A stretch of DNA of 32,452 nucleotides from positions 1 through 32,452 of the forward strand of contig JAHFUR010000014.1 in assembly GCA_023264995.1 (NCBI GenBank). Direction: 5' to 3'. The stretch is from Acidimicrobiia bacterium. GTDB taxonomy: Bacteria > Actinomycetota > Acidimicrobiia > Acidimicrobiales > AC-14. The first letter of the stretch is position 1. The number at the start of each line of letters is the position of its first letter. Under the pieces are notes generated by a model. That model saw only the letters and a list, made by a program, of their open reading frames with translations. It made no database searches and had not been told where the DNA came from. The translations under genes and the position numbers were made by a program. Below, piece after piece: positions 1-6,833 of this stretch.

Positions 1-1
1 G

Positions 2-2092
2 GCGGCCGCCGGCCTCGCCGTGGCCGCGTCGCTCGGTGCCGGCGCCCAGTACCTGGCCCTGCTAGGTACTGGGCTGGCCCTGTCCTCGTTCCCGAGCGGG
101 GCGACCAGCCCCGGCCTCGACGCGGTCGTCAGCGCCGTCGTCGTGCAGGTGGCGTTGCGCCTCGGCCACGCCGGCACCCCGGGGTTCTCGTCGCTCCTTG
201 CCGTGCTCGTCCTGGCCCCGGTTGTGGTCGCCGGCGCCCGGGGGCTGGCGCCGGCCGCCCGGCGCCTGGTTCGGCGGGCGGAGGTCGTTGCCGACGCCGT
301 GGCCATCGTCGGCGCCCTGGGCGGTGGGGCCTCGGCGCTGCTGGCCCGGTCGTCACTGCAGTCGGGGGTCGACGTGGTCGGCGGTGGCCGCGCCGGGCTC
401 GAAGGGGCCAGCAGCGCGGTCCGGTTCGACGCGGCAGCCCGGTCCTTCGGCGACGCCCGGTCGACGCTGGAGAGCTGGTGGGCCCAGCCGGCGGCCATGG
501 TCCCCGTGGTGGCCCAGCACTGGCGCCTGCTCCACGCGGTGGCGGTCAGCGGCCAGGAGCTGTCGGTGGCCGCCGTGCGGGCGACCGCGGACGGGGCGGC
601 GTCGGACCTGAAGATCACCGGCGGGCGGGTGCCCCTGGAGCGCCTGGTGACCCTCGGCCCGGTGCTCGACGACACCGTGGCCCAGCTCGCGGCCGCCAAC
701 CGTCGGCTCGGCCAGGCATCGTCGCCGTGGTTGCTCCCGCCGCTCCGTCACCGCCTCGACGCCGAGCGTGACGACATCGAGGCCGCCACCTCGGCGGCGC
801 ACGGCCTGTCGGAGGCGCTGCCCGACCTGCCGGCGATGCTGGGTGCCGACGGGCCGCGCCGGTACTTCCTGGCCGTCCAGACGCCGGCCGAGGCCCGGGC
901 CACCGGCGGGTTCATGGGCAGCTTTGGCGAGATCACCGCCGACAAGGGCCAGCTCAAGCTGGAGAAGTTCGGCCGGAAGGGCGACCTGAACTTCAACCTC
1001 CCCCCCGACGGCGCCGTCCTCCGCGACGTCCCGGAGTTCCTGACCCGCTACGGCCGCTTCAACCCCCAGGGCGAGTGGGCCAGCATCAACGTCTCACCCG
1101 ACTTCCCGACCGTCGCCGGCCTGATCGCCCAGATGTACCCGCAATCGGGGGGCAAGCCGATCGACGGGGTGATCGCCGTCGACCCCGCCGGCCTGGCTGC
1201 GTTGCTCAAGCTGGTCGGGGGGATCACCGTGACCGGCTGGCCCGAGCCGATCACGGCCGACAACGCCACCAAGGTGCTCCTCTACGACCAGTACACCCGG
1301 TTCGACTACTTCGAGCGGGTCGACTTCCTCGGCGAGGTGGCCCAGGAGGCGTGGAAGCGCCTGACCACCGGGTCGCTGCCGTCGCCCCAGGAGTTCCTCC
1401 CGTCGTTGGGGCCGGCGGTGCGCAACAAGCACCTGATGGTCGCGGCCACCCGCCCGGCCGAGGCCGCGCTCCTCGACGAGGCCGGCGTGTCCGGGCGGAT
1501 GGCGCCGGTGGACGGCGACTTCCTCGGCCTGATCACCCAGAACGCCGGCGGGAGCAAGATCGACGCCTTCCTGCGGCGGGAGATCGACTACGACGTCACC
1601 GTGGACCCCGGCACGGGCCGGCTGTCGGCCGTCGCCAAGGTCGTGCTCCACAACGACGCCCCGGCCAGCGGCCTCCCCGACCCGGTCATCGGCAACCTGG
1701 TCGGCCTCCCGACCGGTACCAACCGGCTGTACCTGTCGCTCTACTCGCCATGGCAGCTGGCCCGGGCCACGGTGGCGGGCCGGCTGGTGGACTTCGACCG
1801 GGGGACCGAGCTGGGCCGCAACGTCTACTCGACCACCGTTGACATCGCGCCGGGCACGGCCGCCACTGTGGAGGTGCGGCTCACGGGCACGGTCACCGGC
1901 GACCGCGGGGGCTATCGCCTGGCCATTCACCGCCAGCCCACCGTCGGCCCCGACGACGTCCACGTGACCGTCGGGGTGCCCTCGGGCTGGCAGATCGGCG
2001 ACGGCGGCCGGCACTGGAGCGAGCGGGACGCGCTGGAGAGCGACCGGGTCGTCCACCTGGACCTCAGCAGGGCCCGCCTCTTCGGGCTGTAG
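2..2092 (+). CDS. DUF4012 membrane protein, 5' truncated by window edge
   Basis: The reading frame is open from the first bases of the window, so the true start probably lies upstream; the first in-frame start codon visible is GTG at 20, giving 690 residues. The N-terminal ~110 residues hold several hydrophobic stretches (for example SSLLAVLVLAPVVVAG) that look like membrane segments. The DUF4012 core follows, with its hallmark at about residues 276-305 (RRYFLAVQTPAEARATGGF). DUF4012 proteins are common in actinobacterial envelope and exopolysaccharide loci; their biochemical role is not established, so no function is assigned. The family resemblance is clear; the multi-membrane N-terminus differs from the second DUF4012 protein in this window (25498-27363), which has one anchor. 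It ends 42 bases before the convergent metalloprotease gene. Confidence 0.85.
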   Translation, partial: AAAGLAVAASLGAGAQYLALLGTGLALSSFPSGATSPGLDAVVSAVVVQVALRLGHAGTPGFSSLLAVLVLAPVVVAGARGLAPAARRLVRRAEVVADAVAIVGALGGGASALLARSSLQSGVDVVGGGRAGLEGASSAVRFDAAARSFGDARSTLESWWAQPAAMVPVVAQHWRLLHAVAVSGQELSVAAVRATADGAASDLKITGGRVPLERLVTLGPVLDDTVAQLAAANRRLGQASSPWLLPPLRHRLDAERDDIEAATSAAHGLSEALPDLPAMLGADGPRRYFLAVQTPAEARATGGFMGSFGEITADKGQLKLEKFGRKGDLNFNLPPDGAVLRDVPEFLTRYGRFNPQGEWASINVSPDFPTVAGLIAQMYPQSGGKPIDGVIAVDPAGLAALLKLVGGITVTGWPEPITADNATKVLLYDQYTRFDYFERVDFLGEVAQEAWKRLTTGSLPSPQEFLPSLGPAVRNKHLMVAATRPAEAALLDEAGVSGRMAPVDGDFLGLITQNAGGSKIDAFLRREIDYDVTVDPGTGRLSAVAKVVLHNDAPASGLPDPVIGNLVGLPTGTNRLYLSLYSPWQLARATVAGRLVDFDRGTELGRNVYSTTVDIAPGTAATVEVRLTGTVTGDRGGYRLAIHRQPTVGPDDVHVTVGVPSGWQIGDGGRHWSERDALESDRVVHLDLSRARLFGL

Positions 2093-2134
2093 ATCCCGGT
2101 GAGGGCGTGATGGACCAGCCTCCTCGGCCGGTGG

Positions 2135-2698
2135 CTACGGCGTGAAGAACTGGTCCTTGAGGGCGGCCAGCGCCTCGGGGGACGGGCGCTGGGTCGGGGC
2201 CTGCCAGCCGTCCACGGGCGGGCCGAAGAGGGTGGCGAAGACCTCGGCGTAGTCCTCCGTCCAGATCGACGGCGGCGTGCCGTCGGGGAGGCCCCGGGCC
2301 TGGAGCCACTGCGGGCCGAAGGTGGCGGTGCGGGTGTGGCGCATGTGGCCCAGCTCGTGGGCGATCGTGTGGGCCACGTCGGCCCGGGTCTCGGCGCGGC
2401 TGAGGTAGACCTCGATCCGGGGCCGGTCCCAGGGTGGGTCGCCGGCGGGTGGCGGGTACGAGAGGCCGCGCAGCCCCTCGCCTGCCTCCCGCCAGCGGCA
2501 GGTCGTCGGCCAGGGGTCGGGCTGGCGGACCAGCTCGGCCGCGCTGGCGCACCGGGCCGCCGGGTCGAGGGCGTCCCAGCCGGTGGCCGCGGCGGCGGCC
2601 GGCGCCGGCGGGTGCGACGGCCGGACGGCCCAGGTGACGGCGCCGGCCACGAGGGCCATGTTGGCCGCGGCCACCAGCGCCAGCGCACCCCTCCTCAC
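2135..2698 (-). CDS. small exported HExxH zinc metalloprotease-like protein
   Basis: 187 residues from a GTG at 2698. The start was chosen because the upstream reading frame runs into prfA, and because a TACAGT hexamer sits 7 bases before this GTG (leaderless arrangement). Residues 4-24 are a hydrophobic signal or anchor segment after VRRG, followed by a Pro/Ala-rich stretch. The catalytic motif HELGH is at residues 114-118, preceded by HTIA, and a Glu-rich helix (WTEDYAEVFATLFG, about 146-159) is placed to give the third zinc ligand, as in gluzincins. Two cysteines (about 50 and 67) may pair outside the cell. I do not recognise a named family. The motif and spacing support a zinc peptidase fold; substrate is unknown. 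It is divergent from prfA and the two promoters lie within 30 bases. Confidence 0.75.
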   Translation of the reverse strand: MRRGALALVAAANMALVAGAVTWAVRPSHPPAPAAAAATGWDALDPAARCASAAELVRQPDPWPTTCRWREAGEGLRGLSYPPPAGDPPWDRPRIEVYLSRAETRADVAHTIAHELGHMRHTRTATFGPQWLQARGLPDGTPPSIWTEDYAEVFATLFGPPVDGWQAPTQRPSPEALAALKDQFFTP

Positions 2699-2705
2699 CC
2701 GCCCG

Positions 2706-2711
2706 ACTGTA
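2706..2711 (-). promoter_or_regulatory. -10-like TACAGT, leaderless start of metalloprotease gene
   Basis: On the minus strand TACAGT is followed by 7 bases and then the GTG start at 2698. No Shine-Dalgarno sequence and no convincing -35 box are seen. Transcription would begin at or next to the start codon. Confidence 0.5.
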
Positions 2712-2728
2712 GGGCGGAGGTGCGGCGG

Positions 2729-2734
2729 TACCCT
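2729..2734 (+). promoter_or_regulatory. -10-like TACCCT, leaderless start of prfA
   Basis: TACCCT lies 7 bases before the ATG of prfA at 2742 (4 bases before an in-frame GTG at 2739). No Shine-Dalgarno sequence precedes the start. It faces the TACAGT element of the divergent metalloprotease gene, so both promoters occupy one short shared region. Confidence 0.5.
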
Positions 2735-2741
2735 GGCAGTG

Positions 2742-3803
2742 ATGTTCGAGCGCCTCGCCGGCCTGGAGACCGAGTACGAAGACGTCCTGGTCCGTCTCCA
2801 GGACCCCAACGTCTTCGCCGACCAGCGCGCCTACGTGAAGCTCTCGAAGCGGCTGAAGGAGCTCGAGCCGATCGTCCTGGCCTTCCGTGAGCACCGCGCC
2901 ACCTCCGAGGATCTCGGGGCCGCCAAGGGCATGCTGGCCGGGTCCGCGGGCGACGACCGGGAGTTCCTGCAGGCCTCGATCGACGAAGCCGAGGCCACCC
3001 TGGCCCGCATCGACGAGGAGCTGAAGGTGCTGCTCCTGCCCCGCGACCCCAACGACGACCGCAACGTTATCGTCGAGATCCGGGGTGCCGAGGGCGGCGA
3101 GGAGGCCAACCTCTTCGCCAAGGACCTCCACGAGATGTACTCCCGCTATGCCGACCGGCGGAGCTGGAAGCTCGAGGTCCTCGGTGCCGACCCGTCGGAC
3201 ATGGGCGGGTTCAACGAGATCACGTTCCTGCTCAAGGGCGACGACGTGTGGAACCGCATGAAGCACGAGGGTGGCCCCCACCGGGTCCAGCGGGTGCCGG
3301 TGACCGAGTCGCAGGGCCGCATCCACACCAGCTCGGCCACCGTCACCGTCCTGCCCGAGGCCGAGGAGGTCGACGTGCAGATCGACCCGAACGACCTGAA
3401 GATCGACGTCTACCGCTCCACCGGCCCGGGCGGGCAGTCGGTGAACACCACCGACTCGGCGGTGCGGATCACCCACCTGCCCACCGGCCTGGTCGTGGCC
3501 ATGCAGGACGAGAAGAGCCAGATCCAGAACCGGGCACGGGCCATGGTTGTCCTCCGGTCGCGGCTGCTCAAGGCCGAGCAGGACCGCCAGGCGGCCGAGA
3601 TGTCGGTGGCCCGGCGTAGCCAGATCGGCGGCGGCGGCCGGTCGGAGAAGATCCGCACGTACAACTACAAGGAGAACCGGGTCACCGACCACCGCATCGG
3701 CCTGACCCTCTACCACCTCGACCGGGTCCTCCAGGGCGACCTCGACGAGCTGGTCGACGCCATGCTGGCCGACGAGCGCACCCGCCAGCTCCAAGGGGAG
3801 TGA
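2742..3803 (+). CDS. prfA: peptide chain release factor 1
   Basis: 353 residues, close to the usual length for bacterial RF1 (360 in E. coli). RF1 recognises UAA and UAG in the ribosomal A site and triggers hydrolysis of peptidyl-tRNA. The codon-reading tripeptide is PVT inside RVPVTESQGRIHTS, which is the RF1 type (PxT) rather than the SPF of RF2. The catalytic GGQ is in STGPGGQSVNTTDSAVR. I chose ATG 2742 because it fits the family N-terminus MFERL and the upstream promoter; an adjacent GTG at 2739 would add one residue. The frame stays open further upstream but runs into the divergent gene's promoter. The stop overlaps a GTG that may start prmC, the enzyme that methylates this GGQ glutamine. 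Confidence 0.97.
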   Translation: MFERLAGLETEYEDVLVRLQDPNVFADQRAYVKLSKRLKELEPIVLAFREHRATSEDLGAAKGMLAGSAGDDREFLQASIDEAEATLARIDEELKVLLLPRDPNDDRNVIVEIRGAEGGEEANLFAKDLHEMYSRYADRRSWKLEVLGADPSDMGGFNEITFLLKGDDVWNRMKHEGGPHRVQRVPVTESQGRIHTSSATVTVLPEAEEVDVQIDPNDLKIDVYRSTGPGGQSVNTTDSAVRITHLPTGLVVAMQDEKSQIQNRARAMVVLRSRLLKAEQDRQAAEMSVARRSQIGGGGRSEKIRTYNYKENRVTDHRIGLTLYHLDRVLQGDLDELVDAMLADERTRQLQGE

Positions 3804-4831
3804 GCGAGCCTCGGCGAGCGGGGCCCGAGCGGCCCGCTGAGCGGGAAGCCCTGAGTGAGCCTCGGCGAGCGGGGCCCGAGCGGCCCCCTGAGCGGGAAGC
3901 CCTGAGCGAGCCTCGGCGAGCGGGGCCCGAGCGGCCCCCTGAGCGGGAAGCCCTGAGCGAGCCTCGGCGAGCGGGGCCCGCCGGCGCCACGACCTGGAAG
4001 GACGTGCAGCGGCGGGCCCAGGCCGCGCTGGGGTGGAGCGAGGCGTGGTTCGTGCTGGAGCGGGCGTCGGGCCTGGACCGGGCCGGCCTCGTCGCCCGGA
4101 TGGACGACCCCGTGCCTGCCCGCACGGTGGCCTTCGTCGAGGGCATGGTCGAGCGCCGCCAGCGGGGCGAGCCGCTGCAGTACGTGCTCGGGCTCTGGAG
4201 CTTCCGCCGCCTCGAGCTGGTCGTCGACCGCCGGGTGCTGATCCCCCGGCCGGAGACGGAGATGGTCGTCGACGTCGCCCTCGCCGCGCTCGAGCACCTG
4301 GGCGCGGCCCGGCCGCTCGTCGTCGACCTCGGGACCGGCTCCGGGGCCATCGCCATCTCGATGGCCCTCGAGGCGCCGACATCGCGGGTGTGGGCCACCG
4401 ACCGCTCCGACCACGCCCTGGCCGTGGCCCGGGCCAACCTGGCCGGCATGGGCGGGCGGGTGGCGCCCCGGGTGCGGCTGGCCGCCGGCGACTGGTTCGA
4501 CGCCCTGCCCGGGGAGCTGCGGGGCGAGGTCGACCTGGTGATCGCCAACCCGCCCTACATCGGCGACGGCGAGGAGCTGCCCCCCGAGGTTGCTGGTTGG
4601 GAGCCGGCCGGCGCCCTGTTCGCCGGCCCGACCGGGCTCGAAGCGGTCACGGCCATCCTGGCCGACGCCCCCCGCTGGCTGCGCCGCCCGGGCCTCGTCG
4701 TGGTGGAGATCGCCCCCCACCAGGCCGAGGCGGCCATGGCCCTGGCCACCGCCAGCGGGTTCACCGACGTCGAGGTACGGCCCGACCTGGCCGGCCGGCC
4801 CCGGGCCCTCGTCGGGACGCTGCCCCGATGA
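3800..4831 (+). CDS. prmC: peptide chain release factor N5-glutamine methyltransferase
   Basis: PrmC methylates the GGQ glutamine of release factors using S-adenosylmethionine, which fits its place right after prfA. The core has LIPRPETE, the SAM-binding DLGTGSGAIAIS and the catalytic NPPY (residues 250-253 of the long form). The start is uncertain. GTG 3800 overlaps the prfA stop as GTGA, matching other coupled junctions here, and gives 343 residues, the first ~60 being three and a half copies of a 17-residue Arg/Glu/Pro repeat. GTG 4004 is preceded by a GGAAGGA ribosome-binding site and gives 275 residues, almost the E. coli length (277), leaving the repeats untranslated. I cannot decide between them; the enzyme identity is firm. 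The stop overlaps the start of tsaC (ATGA). Confidence 0.93.
   Translation: MSEPRRAGPERPAEREALSEPRRAGPERPPEREALSEPRRAGPERPPEREALSEPRRAGPAGATTWKDVQRRAQAALGWSEAWFVLERASGLDRAGLVARMDDPVPARTVAFVEGMVERRQRGEPLQYVLGLWSFRRLELVVDRRVLIPRPETEMVVDVALAALEHLGAARPLVVDLGTGSGAIAISMALEAPTSRVWATDRSDHALAVARANLAGMGGRVAPRVRLAAGDWFDALPGELRGEVDLVIANPPYIGDGEELPPEVAGWEPAGALFAGPTGLEAVTAILADAPRWLRRPGLVVVEIAPHQAEAAMALATASGFTDVEVRPDLAGRPRALVGTLPR
3803..3980 (+). repeat. 51-bp tandem repeat, about 3.5 copies, between prfA and prmC
   Basis: Units begin at 3803, 3854, 3905 and 3956 (the last partial, about 25 bases). Copies 1-3 differ from one another at only a base or two. Each full unit contains an inverted repeat, GGGGCC-CGAGC-GGCCCC in copies 2 and 3 and one base pair shorter in copy 1. 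The unit length is a multiple of three and lacks stops in the prmC frame, so it can be read as SEPRRAGPERPPEREAL repeats. The near-identity points to recent expansion or repeated homogenisation. Confidence 0.9.
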
Positions 4832-5448
4832 TCCTTTCGGCCACAGGAGCGCCGGTCCCGCCGGCGGCGGTGCGGGAGGCCGTCGAGGCGCTGGCCCGGG
4901 GGCTGCCGATCGGGATCCCGACGGACACGGTGTACGGCCTGGCCGTCGACCCGTTCCGCCCCGGCGCCACCGACCGCATCTTCGCGGCCAAGCGCCGGCC
5001 GCGCGACGTCAGCCTGCCCGTGCTGGTGGCGGGTGTCGACCAGGCCCTCACCCTGGCCGCGGCCGTGCCCGACCTGGCCCGGCGGCTGATGGACCGGTAC
5101 TGGCCGGGCCCGCTCACGATCGTCGTGCCGGTGGCGCCCGGCCTCGGCGCCGACCTGGGCGACGACGGCCTGACCGTCGGGATCCGCCACCCCGACCACC
5201 CCGTGCCCCAGGCCCTCTGCGCCGCCGCCGGCCCGCTGGCCACCACCAGCGCCAACCTCCACGGCGGCCCGCCGCTGACCGGCGCCGCCGAGGTGGCCGC
5301 GACCTTCGGCGACGACCTGGCGGTGGTGCTGGACGGCGGGATTTGCCGCGGGAGCCCGTCGACGGTGGTCGACTGCACGGGCAACGACCTCAGGCTCCTG
5401 CGCGAGGGGCGCCTCCCCTGGGCCGAGCTGGTGGCGTTCGCCCGCTGA
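4828..5448 (+). CDS. tsaC: L-threonylcarbamoyladenylate synthase (Sua5/YwlC/YrdC family)
   Basis: 206 residues. This enzyme makes threonylcarbamoyl-AMP from threonine, bicarbonate and ATP, the activated intermediate for t6A37 modification of tRNAs that read ANN codons. Family motifs seen are GIPTDTVYGLAVDP, the KRRPRDVSLPVLV nucleotide/threonine loop, WPGPLTIVVP and LATTSANLHGG, followed by the GSPSTVVDCTG strand. The length matches the short TsaC/YrdC form, so there is no separate Sua5 C-terminal domain. ATG 4828 overlaps the prmC stop (ATGA), which indicates translational coupling in a prfA-prmC-tsaC operon. It meets the convergent coiled-coil gene with only three bases between stop codons. 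Confidence 0.95.
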   Translation: MILSATGAPVPPAAVREAVEALARGLPIGIPTDTVYGLAVDPFRPGATDRIFAAKRRPRDVSLPVLVAGVDQALTLAAAVPDLARRLMDRYWPGPLTIVVPVAPGLGADLGDDGLTVGIRHPDHPVPQALCAAAGPLATTSANLHGGPPLTGAAEVAATFGDDLAVVLDGGICRGSPSTVVDCTGNDLRLLREGRLPWAELVAFAR

Positions 5449-5456
5449 GCCTCAGC
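5444..5456. terminator. short palindrome spanning two convergent stop codons
   Basis: GCTGAG-C-CTCAGC covers the stop codons of both tsaC (plus) and the coiled-coil gene (minus). Arms of 6 bp around a 1-base centre could help bidirectional termination, though there is no T-tract and the loop is too short for a classical terminator. Confidence 0.3.
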
Positions 5457-6771
5457 CGGTCGGTGGCGGTGAGGCCGCCCGCCGACGGAGCAGAAGCGGC
5501 GGAGGCGGCGGCGCCAACGGGGCCTCGTAGTCGTAGAGGAGCGCGGTGTCAGCCTCCGGCTCCGGCTCCGGCTCGGGCGCCGGCGCCGGCGCCGGGCGGG
5601 CTCGGGCGGGGCGGGCGGTCGAGGCCGCCTTGCTCGCCTTCCGGGCCGCCGCGGCGCGAGCCGGGGCCGCCGGCTTCGAGGCCGCCTTCGGGACGGCCGC
5701 CTTCGGGACGGCCGCCTTCGGGATGGCCGCCTTCGGGACGGCCGCCTTCGGGGCCCGTACCTTCGGCGCGCCCAGGGCGTCGAGGCGGGCGCTGATCTCG
5801 GCCATCTGGCGGTCGGAGCGTTCGACGGCGGCCTCGACGGCGGCGGCGAGGGGTTGCAGCTGGCGGGTGACGCCGGCCTTGATCGACCGGGCCCGGGCCG
5901 CCTCGCGCTCCTCAGCGGCGTCGGCCAGGTCGCCCAGCTCGGCGAGCGCGGCGGACACCGGCCGGAGCTGGCGGCCGACCGACGCCTTCAGGGCCTCCAG
6001 GCGGCTGGCGCCCTCCTGGCGAGCGGCGTCGGTGTTCATCTCGGCGGTCATCTCGACCCGGCGGAGCAGCTCGCGCATGGCATCGGTGGTCGCCGCGCTC
6101 GACAGGTCGGCGGCCTCCACCGAGGCCCGGAGCTCGTCGAGGCCGGCGGCCACGACGTCGGCCAGGCCGTCAGACTGGTCGGCGAGCGCCTTGGCCGCCG
6201 CCTGGGCGGCCAGCTCGGGCAGCGACTCGGCCACCATCATCACCCGCAGCTCGGCGTCGCGCCCGTCGAGGAGCTCGGCCAGCATGGCCTGTTGGCGGGT
6301 GACGGCGCTGACCACGGCATGCAGCTCGTTGCGCAGCTCGTCGAAGGCGTCCTCGAACCATTGGAGGATCTCGGTGCGGGGCCCGGCGGCCGGCCCGGGG
6401 AGGGGTGGCGCCTGGCTGGGACGGGGCGGGGCGGGTGGTGCCTGGCGGGCGCCGTAGCCGCCTCCGTTGGCGCTCCGGCCGTTGGTACCGGTCCCGGCCG
6501 CCGCGCCGCCGTTGCTGGCCGCGCCGGCCGGCGCGGGTTGCGGTTGGGCCAGGTCCGGCCCGGCTCCCAAGGCCCGGGCCCGGGTCTCGATGGCGGGGGC
6601 CAACGTGAAGGTGACCGGGCGCGGGCCGCGCGCCCACACGTCGGGGCAGCCGTCGAACTGGCCCGGGCAGACCACGCCGCACTCCGGGCACGAACACGAC
6701 TGCTCGCCGGCCCGCATGGGGTGCCCGCAGCCCTCACGGATCTGGGAGCCGAACTCGTGGCAGCGACCCAT
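5452..6771 (-). CDS. Cys-cluster / coiled-coil protein with Lys-Ala-Pro repeats
   Basis: 439 residues from ATG 6771, chosen because TAACAT lies 7 bases upstream and the longer open frame only overlaps the CAP gene in another frame. The first 42 residues hold seven cysteines (C4, C15, C26, C28, C31, C35, C42) and two histidines, including CSCPECGVVC, which resembles a zinc ribbon. A low-complexity Pro/Gly/Ala segment follows. Residues about 155-330 are strongly helical and alanine/leucine rich, with coiled-coil character. The C-terminal part contains five PKAA-type pentapeptide repeats and then acidic and proline-rich tails. No signal peptide is present, so the protein is probably cytoplasmic. 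No family is recognised. A structural or scaffolding role is possible but not shown; its organisation resembles the coiled-coil protein at 28141-29739. Confidence 0.7.
   Translation of the reverse strand: MGRCHEFGSQIREGCGHPMRAGEQSCSCPECGVVCPGQFDGCPDVWARGPRPVTFTLAPAIETRARALGAGPDLAQPQPAPAGAASNGGAAAGTGTNGRSANGGGYGARQAPPAPPRPSQAPPLPGPAAGPRTEILQWFEDAFDELRNELHAVVSAVTRQQAMLAELLDGRDAELRVMMVAESLPELAAQAAAKALADQSDGLADVVAAGLDELRASVEAADLSSAATTDAMRELLRRVEMTAEMNTDAARQEGASRLEALKASVGRQLRPVSAALAELGDLADAAEEREAARARSIKAGVTRQLQPLAAAVEAAVERSDRQMAEISARLDALGAPKVRAPKAAVPKAAIPKAAVPKAAVPKAASKPAAPARAAAARKASKAASTARPARARPAPAPAPEPEPEPEADTALLYDYEAPLAPPPPPLLLRRRAASPPPTG
5686..5760 (-). repeat. 15-bp tandem repeat encoding Pro-Lys-Ala-Ala-Val units
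   Basis: On the plus strand the unit CTTCGGGACGGCCGC (one copy reads GGGATGG) recurs about five times. In the coiled-coil gene it encodes PKAAV/PKAAI/PKAAS pentapeptides. Lys/Ala/Pro repeats of this kind often form flexible basic tails in actinobacterial proteins; boundaries are approximate. Confidence 0.75.
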
Positions 6772-6778
6772 TCGCCCG

Positions 6779-6784
6779 ATGTTA
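6779..6784 (-). promoter_or_regulatory. -10-like TAACAT, leaderless start of coiled-coil gene
   Basis: On the minus strand TAACAT is followed by 7 bases and the ATG at 6771. No Shine-Dalgarno sequence is seen at the usual distance, so the transcript probably begins at or beside the start codon. Confidence 0.45.
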
Positions 6785-6833
6785 CCCTCGGGGTCGGAAA
6801 ATCCGGCGCGTCGCGCCCGCCGGTCCCCGCGTC

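Noticed and set aside
3803-3980. CRISPR array
   Set aside because: The repeats are directly adjacent with no unique spacers; they form a simple tandem repeat.
2064-4382. Minus-strand open frame of 772 codons over prfA and prmC
   Set aside because: Antisense to two firmly identified genes and includes the tandem repeat; no family motifs.
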